Source: Pseudomonas sp. TTU2014-080ASC
GTDB taxonomy: Bacteria > Pseudomonadota > Gammaproteobacteria > Pseudomonadales > Pseudomonadaceae
NCBI RefSeq assembly: GCF_001446935.1
Contig: NZ_LKKK01000013.1
Span: 1-64,000 of the forward strand
Direction of reading: 5' to 3'
Length of the DNA: 64,000 bases
Positions 42,585-52,059 of the stretch are shown in pieces. The translations under genes and the position numbers were made by a program. The notes beneath the pieces were generated by a model. That model was not told where the DNA came from. It saw only the letters and a list, made by a program, of their open reading frames with translations, and did no database searches. Every line of letters begins with the position of its first letter. Position 1 is the first letter of the stretch.

Positions 42585-44198
42585 ATGACCTATACGTATC
42601 TGACGCTGGAAAGCGTGTCTTATGTTTTGCCGACTGGCAGAACGCTGTTTACTGATCTCAATGCTCAATTTGACCAGCGCCTGACCGGGCTGGTTGGGCG
42701 CAATGGCATTGGCAAAAGCATTCTCGCCCGCATTCTTGCTGGCTTGCTTCAACCGTCTTTCGGGCGGTGCACGCGAGCCGGCAGCGTCCATTACCTGTCG
42801 CAAGAAATAGGCCAGGGAGGCGGTATTACGGTTGCCGCACTTACGGGCCAACAGCACATTTTGGCGGCACTTCAGAGAATTGAGGCGGGCAGCGTCTTGG
42901 CGTCGGATTTCGATACGGTAGGCGAGTGTTGGGATATTCGCGCCCAGTTGAAGCAGGCATTTGTGCAACATGGACTGGCGCATCTGGAGTTGGATATGCC
43001 CACCAGTAAGATCAGCGGTGGGGAGGCTATGCGCGTGGCGTTGATTGGGGCGGAGCTTTCCGGGGCTGATTATTTGATCCTTGATGAGCCGAGTAATCAT
43101 CTCGATCGGCCCAATCGCAAGCGCTTAATCGACCAACTAATAGCCTGGCCACGGGGAATGCTGGTCGTCAGTCATGACCGTGAATTGCTAAGAAGCGTTG
43201 AGCGGGTTGTTGATTTGTCTGTGCAGGGCTTGAGTAGTTACGGCGGAAATTATGACCTCTACATCCAGAGCAAGGCGCAGCAACAACACTCTGCAATCGA
43301 GCGGCTTGAGCATCTCAAGCATGAGCGTAAGCGGGAAGAACAGAGCCTGCGCAAGCAACTGGAGCGGCAGGAGCGGCGCAATGCACGAGGTTGCCGCCAA
43401 GGGAAGGAGTCGAACCAGGCCAAAATCCTGCTAGGGCAAAAGAAAGGGCAAAGTGAGCGTTCAAGCGGACGCTTACAGCAACAGCAGGTCGTGCAGAAGC
43501 AGCAACGGGATCAGGAGATCAATACGGCAAGGCAGCAAGTGGACGAAGAGGCACCTGTAATCGTGCATGGCGTGTCGTTGTCGCAACAAGCGGTGAGCAG
43601 GCAAGTCGCACGGGTTGAAGGGCGCTTGCCATATGTCGCAGGCGAATCGGCCACTATTGATCTGACCCTGACAGGCCGGCAGCGAGTGGGCGTTATCGGT
43701 CGCAATGGTTGCGGAAAAACGACGTTGTTGAATGTCTTGGCGGGGCGTCTGGAGTTGGCCTCAGGCCACTGCGATGTGAAGGTAGAAAGTGCTTATCTGG
43801 ACCAGCATCTCGCTACCTTGAAGGCAGACGTTTCGGTATTAGAGCAATTGCGCTCAGTTAATCACACGCCCACAGAGGGTGAGTTGCGAATGCGGTTGGC
43901 TCAGCTTGGTTTGGATGCACAGAAGGTCGGTGTTGCTTGCCGTTTGCTCAGCGGTGGAGAGCGTTTGAAGGCTGCACTGGCATGCGCCTTTTATTCCGAC
44001 TCACCTGCGCAACTGCTTCTGTTGGATGAGCCGAGCAATCACCTTGATCTGCCTTCACTGCAGGCGCTTGAAGAGATGCTGCGTGCTTATCAGGGTACCC
44101 TGTTGGTTATTTCTCATGACGATGTCTTCCTCAGCCGACTGAACCTGACCCACCGCCTGTTTGTAGGCGGTGGGGGATGGCACCTGGCGTGTTGGTAA
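42585..44198 (+). CDS. ABC-F family ATPase
   Basis: 537-residue soluble protein with two ABC domains and no membrane part. First domain: Walker A GRNGIGKS, signature SGGEAMR, Walker B LILDEPSNHLD; second: GRNGCGKT, LSGGERLK, LLLLDEPSNHLD. Between them is a charged linker (about 225-320, Lys/Arg/Gln-rich), the P-site tRNA interaction motif region of ABC-F proteins. Such proteins act on the ribosome, as translation factors or antibiotic-resistance factors. Subfamily not assigned. ATG 42585 is taken as start; a TTG 21 bp upstream is possible. Confidence 0.88.
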   Translation: MTYTYLTLESVSYVLPTGRTLFTDLNAQFDQRLTGLVGRNGIGKSILARILAGLLQPSFGRCTRAGSVHYLSQEIGQGGGITVAALTGQQHILAALQRIEAGSVLASDFDTVGECWDIRAQLKQAFVQHGLAHLELDMPTSKISGGEAMRVALIGAELSGADYLILDEPSNHLDRPNRKRLIDQLIAWPRGMLVVSHDRELLRSVERVVDLSVQGLSSYGGNYDLYIQSKAQQQHSAIERLEHLKHERKREEQSLRKQLERQERRNARGCRQGKESNQAKILLGQKKGQSERSSGRLQQQQVVQKQQRDQEINTARQQVDEEAPVIVHGVSLSQQAVSRQVARVEGRLPYVAGESATIDLTLTGRQRVGVIGRNGCGKTTLLNVLAGRLELASGHCDVKVESAYLDQHLATLKADVSVLEQLRSVNHTPTEGELRMRLAQLGLDAQKVGVACRLLSGGERLKAALACAFYSDSPAQLLLLDEPSNHLDLPSLQALEEMLRAYQGTLLVISHDDVFLSRLNLTHRLFVGGGGWHLACW

Positions 44199-44203
44199 GC
44201 CTT

Positions 44204-45700
44204 CTATTGATGAAAAGTGTGGCCCAGGGCGTCCAGCCGAGTCGCGATCGGTAGTAAGCGCTGACTGCTGAGCCCCAGGGTTTCGACATCGGCAACTGTG
44301 TGCTGGGCTACTCCCTGCACGGATTGCAGGTGCTCGACGATGTCTTGGCTGGCGTTCGACTGCTCGCGTGTGGTGGTGGCGATGCAGTTGTTCAGGGCAT
44401 CAATCTCGGCGATATCGTTGCCGACTGTTTGCAGCATTTGAGCTGCCTGCTGGCTGTCCTCCACGCAGCGTTCAACACCCGAGCGGCTTTGTTGCATGGA
44501 TTCAACTGCTTTGCGGCTGTCTTGCTGCAGGGTGGTGATGATTGCCCCGATTTCTTTGGTTGAGACCGCTGTGCGCTGGGCCAGACTGCGAACTTCGTCA
44601 GCCACCACAGCAAATCCGCGTCCTTGTTCACCCGCCCTGGCAGCTTCAATGGCTGCGTTCAGTGCGAGGAGGTTGGTTTGTTCTGCAATGCTGGTGATCA
44701 CCTCAAGCACGCTGCCGATTTTTTCGGCCTGAGTTGCCAGGGTGTTGATGGTTTCGTTGGTGTCTGAAATCCGCTCTGAGAGCTGCAAAATTTCTGTCTG
44801 AGCCCGATTAACCCGGCTCTGTACATCGATAACTCTGGAGCTGGCCAGACCTGCATGCTCAACTGCACGATCGACTTGATCGGCAATCTGGTGAATCGCG
44901 GCTCCCAGATGCTGAACGGAGTCTGTCATCAACTCAATTTCGGTAAGTTGGCGTTGCGCACCGACCTCAAGCGTCTGGCTGGTGGCGGAGAGTTCCTGGC
45001 CCAGTTCCCCGAGGCCGTTGGCGTCCCTGACTACGCCGTCAATTAAGCGGGTTATTTGTGTCAAAAACTGATCAAAACGCTCCGTTAGGGTGATCGGCCG
45101 GTGTGTTCCTGCGTCACCATGCTGCTCACCTGTCAGACGTGATGTGGCGCTGAGCATTTTTTCCAGCATGTTCTGTGATTCAACTGCATCTTTGTTGCTG
45201 TGATGGGAAAGGTAGAGCAGGACGAGTGTTTCCATCACCACATAAAAAGCATGCACAAAAACCATGTTCCAGCCGCCGTGATGGCCCATGACATAAACCG
45301 GAAAGCCCTTGTGTTGCAGGTAGTGGAAAACCACGTGATGCACGGCAATGGTGAGCGCCGCGACCAGAATCGGCAGCCAGTCACGGTAGAACGTCAGCAC
45401 CGCGAGCAAAGCGAAAATGCCGAAGTGCACTTCGATAAGTCCATGGGCTTGGTTGATATGCAGGGCTGCCATAACCATCAGCCCAACGCCAAGTAGGCAA
45501 CGCATCAGGCGTGTCCCGCCAATCAGGCGGTAAAGCAACGTCAGAACGAGGCTTGTGCTGCCCCCAACCACAATGGCCTGCACGAATGTGTCAAACCAAA
45601 AGGCGAGTCCGAGAGAAAACACGAACATCAGCCAGATGATGCCCAGCATGATTCGGTCGGCTCTGCAGTAGTGCTGAAAAAAACGCGTGGGTTGGATCAT
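44204..45700 (-). CDS. methyl-accepting chemotaxis protein with His-rich membrane sensor domain
   Basis: 498 residues. The first ~170 residues form about six membrane helices with no large periplasmic domain and an unusual density of histidines ([35 protein letters not shown]). From about 190 on is the cytoplasmic coiled-coil signalling part; the conserved tip is [34 protein letters not shown] (split: [20 protein letters not shown] then [14 protein letters not shown]), about 345-380. The membrane domain could bind metal or haem, or sense energy/redox. Convergent with the ABC-F gene (5-bp gap). Confidence 0.88.
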   Translation of the reverse strand: MIQPTRFFQHYCRADRIMLGIIWLMFVFSLGLAFWFDTFVQAIVVGGSTSLVLTLLYRLIGGTRLMRCLLGVGLMVMAALHINQAHGLIEVHFGIFALLAVLTFYRDWLPILVAALTIAVHHVVFHYLQHKGFPVYVMGHHGGWNMVFVHAFYVVMETLVLLYLSHHSNKDAVESQNMLEKMLSATSRLTGEQHGDAGTHRPITLTERFDQFLTQITRLIDGVVRDANGLGELGQELSATSQTLEVGAQRQLTEIELMTDSVQHLGAAIHQIADQVDRAVEHAGLASSRVIDVQSRVNRAQTEILQLSERISDTNETINTLATQAEKIGSVLEVITSIAEQTNLLALNAAIEAARAGEQGRGFAVVADEVRSLAQRTAVSTKEIGAIITTLQQDSRKAVESMQQSRSGVERCVEDSQQAAQMLQTVGNDIAEIDALNNCIATTTREQSNASQDIVEHLQSVQGVAQHTVADVETLGLSSQRLLPIATRLDALGHTFHQ

Positions 45701-45828
45701 ACGTGCCTGCTCCCTGCACAGTTTTGTGTTGGCAACCTTCAGCTTAGAAGAGAACTCAAGGCTTTGTGTGGGTTGCCTGGTGCGGGGAGCTAGGAGGGCG
45801 AGTACTCGCTATCCGTTGGACACAGTTG

Positions 45829-46461
45829 TCAGTGGATTAACAGATTGCGTTTGGAGAAACTCGCCATTTCAACAACAGATTTAAGTCCCAGCTTTTGATA
45901 AATCCGGGTTTTGTAAGTGCTGACAGTCTTATTGCTGAGGAACAGCATTTCACCGATCTGTTTGTTGGAGTAGCCCTGGGACAAATGTTTAAGGATTGTC
46001 AGTTCGCGATCAGTGAGCGAATTAATCAGGTGGTGATCGTTTCTAAGCTCGGGCATTACCTGACCCTGCCCGCGTAACGGCTCACAGGGGAATAGCGAGT
46101 AGCCATTCATGACCGCATCAATCGCATTCAGCAGTGGGGTCAGGTCTTCATCTTTGGTAATAAACGCATTAGCGCCGGACTCTATATAGCGATTGCAGTA
46201 AGTTGCAGCGGGTTGCGAGGTTAGGATGATGGTATTGCAATTGAGTCCAAGATTTGTAAAACGTGAAATCAGCGCTGAAACGTCAAGTCTAGGGATCGCA
46301 GGCTCTACGATAACGATTTCGGGTTTGTAAAGTTGTGCCAGCCGGAGGGCATCTACACTGTTATCGGCTTCGGCCATAACTACGGAATTATGATCTTCCA
46401 GCAGCGACCGGACAGCCAAGCGAATTGCCGGATGATCATCGACAATCAGAACTTTGGGCAT
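45829..46461 (-). CDS. LuxR/NarL-type response regulator with Glu at the phosphoacceptor site
   Basis: 210 residues: receiver domain (1-118) and LuxR-type HTH (about 148-205, LTDRELTILKHLSQGYSNKQIGEMLFLSNKTV). The acidic pair (VDDH, D8-D9), the Thr/Ser (ILTSQ) and the Lys (ITKDED) are conserved, but the phosphorylatable Asp is replaced by E53 (IVIVEPAIP; codon GAG at 46303-46305). Domain make-up is that of BvgA/EvgA partners. It lies 217 bp from the BvgS-like kinase on the same strand. The Glu may mimic phosphorylation and make it constitutively active or kinase-independent. Confidence 0.9.
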   Translation of the reverse strand: MPKVLIVDDHPAIRLAVRSLLEDHNSVVMAEADNSVDALRLAQLYKPEIVIVEPAIPRLDVSALISRFTNLGLNCNTIILTSQPAATYCNRYIESGANAFITKDEDLTPLLNAIDAVMNGYSLFPCEPLRGQGQVMPELRNDHHLINSLTDRELTILKHLSQGYSNKQIGEMLFLSNKTVSTYKTRIYQKLGLKSVVEMASFSKRNLLIH

Positions 46462-46678
46462 GGTAATGCTTACCCTTTATCTATTGGCTTTGGTGTAAGA
46501 AAGTAGATGGGTAATGTTATTCGCTGATTCGGGAATTGTCTTTAGTTAATGTACGAAATGCACCTGTTTTATTGGGACTGGTGTCTTGATATATATGTGA
46601 TTTTCTTTCGATTAGTGAATTGGTATTAGTTTGTGAGTATTTAATTGGTACTTATATTTTAGTTGTATGTCTGTACAT
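46462..46678. other. AT-rich gap between kinase and regulator genes
   Basis: 217 bp, much richer in A/T than the surroundings (runs such as TATATATGTGATTTTC), downstream of the hybrid kinase and upstream of the response regulator. No gene seen; it probably contains the response regulator promoter. Confidence 0.45.
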
Positions 46679-49600
46679 TTATGCAGGGTTTTTAGTGTTT
46701 GCTATGTTTTCGGCAAGAATATCCAGTAGCATCTCCTTCTGGCTTTGAATCGCCACTTGCAGATGTTCTATGCAGGCCTCGACTTCTTCTGCTGAGACGT
46801 GGTCCTTGAGGCAGACGCTCTCCAGGCTTTCGCAAGTCGCAGAAATAGTCTGTGCGCCGACCACTTGTGCGGCCCCTTTGATTCGGTGAGCGACTTCCTG
46901 AATACCCTTGAAGTCCTGCGCTGAGAATTTGGCTTGAATATCTTCCATGTCCCCGCGGTTGCTTTTGATCAGCTCGTAGATGAGACGCTCAAATACCTGA
47001 GGCTTGTTGCTCGAGAGTGACTTCAGCGAACTGACGAAGAGTTCTTTCTCATTCAGTCCGCTGGAGGCAGTTTGGGCAGGTCTGTGATCTGTGATGTTGA
47101 CCTTATGGAGCAACTTCTCCAGCACGTCCAGGCCAATAGGTTTGATCAGGCAGTCATCCATGCCTGCTTGTATGCAGCGTTGGATTTCATCGGGTTGGGC
47201 ATCTGCAGTCAGGCCCAGAATGATGGTGCTTTCCTCGTTCTTTCCGGCTTCTTCCTCGCGTATGGCTTGGGTCAGGTCATGGCCGTCCATGCCGGGCATG
47301 CGGCAGTCCGTGATGACCACATCAAATGGCTGCGCCCGCCATTCTTTGAGCGCTTCAATACCGTTCTCGGCTTGTACAACCTCATGTCCCAGATAGAGCA
47401 ATTGCTGGTGCAGTATTTCCCGGTTAACTGCATGGTCGTCCACTACCAGCACTTGCAGGCACCGGGCTGAGTGGTTGCGGGTGAGTGGTTGGGGTTCATC
47501 GACCTCAACCGGGGTGAGGGTTTGTAGGCACAGCCGGACGTCGACACGGGTGCCACGGCCGGGCTCACTGGTCATGTCCATGGCGCCCCCCATCATCTTG
47601 CACAGCGAACGGCAGATCACCAGGCCCAGTCCAGCGCCTTCACGTACGTTGGTGCTGTGTTTTACCTGTGAGAAAGGGTGGAACAAATGCTCTAAATCTT
47701 CGCTGGAAATACCAATGCCGGTATCGGTCACGCTCAGGGCAATCTGCATACAGGTGGCGTCGATTTTGTCGCCGCTGATGCGGATGCACACCGAGCCCGA
47801 TTCGGTGAACTTGATCGCGTTACTGGTTAGGTTGGAGAGGATTTGTTTGAAGCGCATGGCATCGATCAGTACGTCACAGTTGACGCTGGTATCAATGTCA
47901 ACGTTCAGCGTGAGGTGCTTTTGCCGGGCCAGCCCTTCGAAAATTCTTGCAACTGATTCAACCAGCTCGCGTAGGTTGGCACGTTTTAGCGACAGGCTAA
48001 GGCGGCCAGACTCAATGCGGGCGATGTCGAGGATGTCTCCGATTAGGTCCAGCAGACTTTTGGCTGAAGTGTGGGCGATCTCAATGCTGGTACGGTCTGA
48101 ACTGGTCAGTTCGGTACGTTTTAGCACCAGTTCGAGTATGCCGATGACGGCGTTCATCGGAGTGCGAATTTCGTGGCTCATAGTGGCCAGGAAGGTTGTT
48201 TTGGCACGGCTGGCTTCGTCGGCAAGATTCTTCGCTACTTCCAACTGGCTGATCAGATTTTGGTGTTCGGTAATGTCCATCCAGCCACAGATCACGCCTT
48301 TGACTTTGCCGGTAGAGTCTTTGAAAGGGCGAATCCAGTGATCAATCCACAGTTTCTTACCGCGTACGTTAACGTTGATTACCTCTTTTATGGTCTGCTC
48401 GGTACGAATGGCCTCCATGTAGCTCTGATGGAACTCTGGCTTGCGTTCTATGTGGTCAATGGGCAGCTCAATCAGAGTTTTGTTGACGACATCTTCTACT
48501 TCGACTCCGAAGCACTCCAGGTAGCTGCGGTTGCAAGACAGCATGCGGCCTTCAACGTCCCTGACATAAAGCGGCGGTGGCATGCTGTCGGTGAGGGTTT
48601 CGACAAACTGCAGTTGATCTTTGAGGGCTTTCTCTGCGGATTCACGGGCGCGGATTTGCCGTCTCAGGTAGAACACCCAGATCAAACTCATCATCAGTAG
48701 CAGCGAGGCGGCAATGACAATCTCGAGGATCATTTGCTCATAGTTGCGCCAGCTTTGATCACTCATGCTGGGGAGTGTGCGCCAGCGGCTGGCGATGGCA
48801 TTCATCTCATCAGGCGGTATTTCGCTCAGCACTTTGTTGATGATTGATTCCAGTTCGCTGTCGCTGGTGCGGATGGCGAAACGGGTGGTGTTCAGGCCAA
48901 AAGGCAGAGTGTCGGTAATCGCCAGTTGGTTGTGAAACCAGCGGGCCGTGTAATAGCGGGCAGTGGGCAGGCTCATGATGGCGGCGCGGACTTCGCCTTC
49001 CTGAACCATGTGCATGGCATCCAGCGCGGTGGTTGCCATTATCACTGTTGATTGCGGATAGGCGAGGTGCACCTTGGTCGGATCAATATGGTTGGCGGCA
49101 ATTGCCAGTTTTGCGCCTGCCAGCTGCTCAGGTGTAAGCGATCCAATCGCTTCATCAGGGCGCGTCACCAGTACATATGGGCTGGCGAGAATAGGCCGGG
49201 ACAGGCGTAACTGATCGCCAATACCCTGATCAGAAATCAGGATGGCCAGGTCGGCTTTGTTTTTTTCCAGGGCGGATACTTTTTCCGGGAAGCCGCCCAT
49301 GTGTGAGGTGACTTCAAATTTCAGCCCGGTGCGTTGCGATATCAGGTCAAACAGGTCGGCCGCGATGCCTGAGAACACCCCGTCTGATGTGAAGAAGGCC
49401 ACTGGTGCCAGGCCATCGTTGATGACCAGACGTACGGTAGGTTTGCGTGAAATCCAGTGCGCTTCACTGGCGGTCAGCGCAACTGGTTCATTGTTGGGGA
49501 TCAGGCCGCTTCCGACCCAACGCTTGCTGACACGGTGCAGGCGTTCATGGCCGATGGAGTCCAGTGCCCTGTTGATCAGGAGCTGCAGGTGTTGGTTGTC

Positions 49601-50329
49601 ATGGCGGAATATGTAGGTGTATTCCCCAGCAGGGATTTCATCCAGCGGGCGTTCGTATTTGACGAGGCTGTAGTAGGAGCGGTTGATGCGGAAGTAAGCG
49701 TTGACCACGTCGTCGATATACACGTCCGCGTGGCCGAACGAAACGGCAGCGATGGCGCTGTCGTGTGAGTCGTAGGTGGTGAACGTGGTGTTGGGGAAGA
49801 AGGGCTTTAAGCTCTTGGCGTGCTCTTTCACAACCGCTGCATTGAGTCCGTTCAGATCAGCCGGAATGGGTTGGGTCTGAACGTCACGTTTGAAGATGAC
49901 AAGGCGTTCTTTTAGGTAGGGCTGACTGACCAGGACGTTCTTGTTTTTTGTCTCGCTGCTATGGCCGGTGATCAGGTCAATCTGGCCATCTTCCAGTGCC
50001 TGGTATGCCTCTTTGCGAGTGGCAAATTCTTGAATTTCAATCTGCACGCCAAGCAGTTGCGAGATCATCCCGGTCACATCCGAGGATATGCCTTCGTAGT
50101 TCTCGTTGTCGTATTGAACGTGAAGCGGAGCTTGCTCGTCGCGGGTGATTCCGAGGTAGAGAGAGCGCTTTTGCCGCAGCCAAATCCAGTCATCAATGCT
50201 TATCTGCATGTCTTGGTAACCGATATGGGCGTTGCTGTATAGCGAGAGAGCATGATTGGCCAGCGCGCAGTTTGCGTAGGTCAGGGAAATGCTCAAGGCA
50301 AGCAAAAGCTGGATTAGTCGTGTAACCAT
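46679..50329 (-). CDS. BvgS/EvgS-like hybrid sensor histidine kinase
   Basis: About 1216 residues, the length of BvgS. Order: signal peptide, two periplasmic solute-binding (SBP_bac_3, Venus flytrap) domains (about 25-500), membrane helix (about 530-550, ILEIVIAASLLLMMSLIWVF), PAS with PAC (about 570-690), HisKA with LATMSHEIRTPMN, HATPase with NLTSNAIKF, DTGIGIS and GAGLGLVI, receiver with D in ITDCRMPGMDG, and C-terminal HPt with VAHRIKGAAQ. All phosphorelay residues are intact. ATG 50329 begins a signal-peptide-like sequence; GTG 50392 is an in-frame alternative. Its nearest regulator gene encodes a protein that seems unable to accept phosphate in the normal way. Confidence 0.92.
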   Translation of the reverse strand: MVTRLIQLLLALSISLTYANCALANHALSLYSNAHIGYQDMQISIDDWIWLRQKRSLYLGITRDEQAPLHVQYDNENYEGISSDVTGMISQLLGVQIEIQEFATRKEAYQALEDGQIDLITGHSSETKNKNVLVSQPYLKERLVIFKRDVQTQPIPADLNGLNAAVVKEHAKSLKPFFPNTTFTTYDSHDSAIAAVSFGHADVYIDDVVNAYFRINRSYYSLVKYERPLDEIPAGEYTYIFRHDNQHLQLLINRALDSIGHERLHRVSKRWVGSGLIPNNEPVALTASEAHWISRKPTVRLVINDGLAPVAFFTSDGVFSGIAADLFDLISQRTGLKFEVTSHMGGFPEKVSALEKNKADLAILISDQGIGDQLRLSRPILASPYVLVTRPDEAIGSLTPEQLAGAKLAIAANHIDPTKVHLAYPQSTVIMATTALDAMHMVQEGEVRAAIMSLPTARYYTARWFHNQLAITDTLPFGLNTTRFAIRTSDSELESIINKVLSEIPPDEMNAIASRWRTLPSMSDQSWRNYEQMILEIVIAASLLLMMSLIWVFYLRRQIRARESAEKALKDQLQFVETLTDSMPPPLYVRDVEGRMLSCNRSYLECFGVEVEDVVNKTLIELPIDHIERKPEFHQSYMEAIRTEQTIKEVINVNVRGKKLWIDHWIRPFKDSTGKVKGVICGWMDITEHQNLISQLEVAKNLADEASRAKTTFLATMSHEIRTPMNAVIGILELVLKRTELTSSDRTSIEIAHTSAKSLLDLIGDILDIARIESGRLSLSLKRANLRELVESVARIFEGLARQKHLTLNVDIDTSVNCDVLIDAMRFKQILSNLTSNAIKFTESGSVCIRISGDKIDATCMQIALSVTDTGIGISSEDLEHLFHPFSQVKHSTNVREGAGLGLVICRSLCKMMGGAMDMTSEPGRGTRVDVRLCLQTLTPVEVDEPQPLTRNHSARCLQVLVVDDHAVNREILHQQLLYLGHEVVQAENGIEALKEWRAQPFDVVITDCRMPGMDGHDLTQAIREEEAGKNEESTIILGLTADAQPDEIQRCIQAGMDDCLIKPIGLDVLEKLLHKVNITDHRPAQTASSGLNEKELFVSSLKSLSSNKPQVFERLIYELIKSNRGDMEDIQAKFSAQDFKGIQEVAHRIKGAAQVVGAQTISATCESLESVCLKDHVSAEEVEACIEHLQVAIQSQKEMLLDILAENIANTKNPA

Positions 50330-51005
50330 ATCGGGGTCTTTTAATTTAAGGGACTGAGTAGAAATAGCGCCAAGGCTTAGGAGAGGTTTCACTCCTGAAC
50401 ATTGTGTGTTTTGAGGTTGGTTGTTGTCGGCTTGCTGGAAGCAGGCACCAGAGACGCTGGTGTGCTCAGTTCAGAACAATAACTCTCCAGACAGGTGCAG
50501 GCCGACGGAATCCTAAGGAGGTAATTACTTGACTAAGTTGCTGCGATAAGCGTGGTTGGCGCAATTAGTATTGGTTGAAAGTGCGGCCAATTATAAGGGC
50601 GAATTTTGGCAATGGGTTCAGAAAACTCCTATGTTTGCCATGGTTTTAAGTGTGAATCGTAATTAGTCAATATTAAAATTCTCAATTGTTGGTGGGTTTT
50701 TAGTAATAAGGTGTCTTTGTATTAATAGTTTGTACTTATTGTTTTATAAGTTTTACTTAATGTTCGGTTTAATAGTTTTGTTGCTGGCCTTAATTCGAAA
50801 GTGGCCGATTTAAATTTGCGCTCTGCTCTTTCGGGTGGGCAGGCCTGTCTGGCCAGTCTCCTGCTCTGAGTGTCGTCCGTCTGAAACTGGGAGCGGTAAT
50901 AAGGATTCAGTGGTTTAAAAGGCTGGGTAAGCCTGCGGTCTATGACTCCACTTGGCCTTGTGGCGATGGCATATTCATTTGTTTAGCCCCCATGGAGGGT
51001 GTCGC
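50330..51005. other. long AT-rich intergenic region
   Basis: 676 bp with no convincing gene. The segment 50580-50800 is markedly AT-rich for this genome. A perfect AAGGAGG Shine-Dalgarno sequence at 50515-50521 precedes only a six-codon TTG frame. Promoters of the divergent kinase and oxidoreductase genes must lie here. Confidence 0.5.
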
Positions 51006-52055
51006 ATGTTCTCAAGGATGAAAACGGGTCTGATTGGTTATGGTTACGCCGGTAAAACCTTTCATGCTCCGCTGATCAGCATGGTGGCTGATCTTGAGCT
51101 CACCGCTATTGCCTCCAGCAATGAGGCCAGGGTTAGGGAGGATTTTTCGGAGGTCTCTACGGAGCCTTCAGCGGCTGCGTTACTCGCCAGGGATGACCTT
51201 GAGCTGATTGTGATTGCAACGCCTAACGACACGCATTTTGATCTTGCCGCACAGGCGCTTACAGCGGGTAAGCATGTGGTGGTGGATAAGCCATTCACCG
51301 TGACAGTGGCGGAGGCGAAAGAGCTGATCAGTCTGGCGGACCAGTATCAGCGCTTGCTCTCAGTGTTCCATAACCGGCGCTGGGATGCGGACTTTGTGAC
51401 CTTGAAAACGCTACTCGACAGCGGTGAGCTGGGGCGTGTGGTGCACGTTGAATCGCGCTTTGACCGCTTCCGTCCGCAGGTTCGTTCGCGCTGGCGTGAG
51501 ACGGCGGTGGCCGGTGGTGGCTTGTGGTACGACCTCGGGCCGCATCTGCTGGATCAGGCCGTGCAGTTGTTTGGCCTGCCGCAGTCGATCTGGCTGGATC
51601 AGGAGAAACTGCGGGACGGTGCGGTGACCGATGATTGGTTTCACGCTGTGTTGGGTTATGCACAGTTGCGGGTGGTGCTGCACGCCAGTGCCTTGGCGGC
51701 CAGTCCGGCACCACGATTTTCCGTGCACGGCACTCATGGCAGCTTCATTAAATTTGGTCTGGATGTGCAGGAGGACGCGCTTCGGGCGGGGCTCGGTCCT
51801 GAGGACACCGACTGGGGCCGCGATCCGCAGCAGGGACGCCTGACGTTATGGGATGGCGACACTGTGCATGAGTGTCTGCTTCCCGGTGAGGTGGGAAATT
51901 ATCGCAGCTATTACAGCGCCATCTTCGATGCAATTCGCCATGGCGGCGATAATCCGGTGCCGGCTCAACAGGCATTGCAGGTGATGCAACTGATCGAGGC
52001 CGGTTGTACGAGTTGTCTTGAAGGTCGGACGGTCGAGCTGGCGCTTCCTGGTTAA
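51006..52055 (+). CDS. Gfo/Idh/MocA family oxidoreductase
   Basis: 349 residues from ATG 51006, with GGAGGG upstream. N-terminal Rossmann domain (TGLIGYGYAGKTFHAPLI, about 6-23), the EKP-like motif VVDKPFTVTVAEA and the HNRRWDADF segment place it near YdgJ/YhhX-type NAD(P) sugar or inositol dehydrogenases. C-terminal domain contains WYDLGPHLLDQAV with a catalytic-type His. Substrate unknown. Converges with the deacetylase gene (4-bp gap). Confidence 0.9.
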   Translation: MFSRMKTGLIGYGYAGKTFHAPLISMVADLELTAIASSNEARVREDFSEVSTEPSAAALLARDDLELIVIATPNDTHFDLAAQALTAGKHVVVDKPFTVTVAEAKELISLADQYQRLLSVFHNRRWDADFVTLKTLLDSGELGRVVHVESRFDRFRPQVRSRWRETAVAGGGLWYDLGPHLLDQAVQLFGLPQSIWLDQEKLRDGAVTDDWFHAVLGYAQLRVVLHASALAASPAPRFSVHGTHGSFIKFGLDVQEDALRAGLGPEDTDWGRDPQQGRLTLWDGDTVHECLLPGEVGNYRSYYSAIFDAIRHGGDNPVPAQQALQVMQLIEAGCTSCLEGRTVELALPG

Positions 52056-52059
52056 GTGG

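Noticed and set aside
50515..50549. Six-codon TTG frame behind a perfect Shine-Dalgarno sequence as a real peptide gene
   Set aside because: Too short and start codon weak; kept only as an observation.
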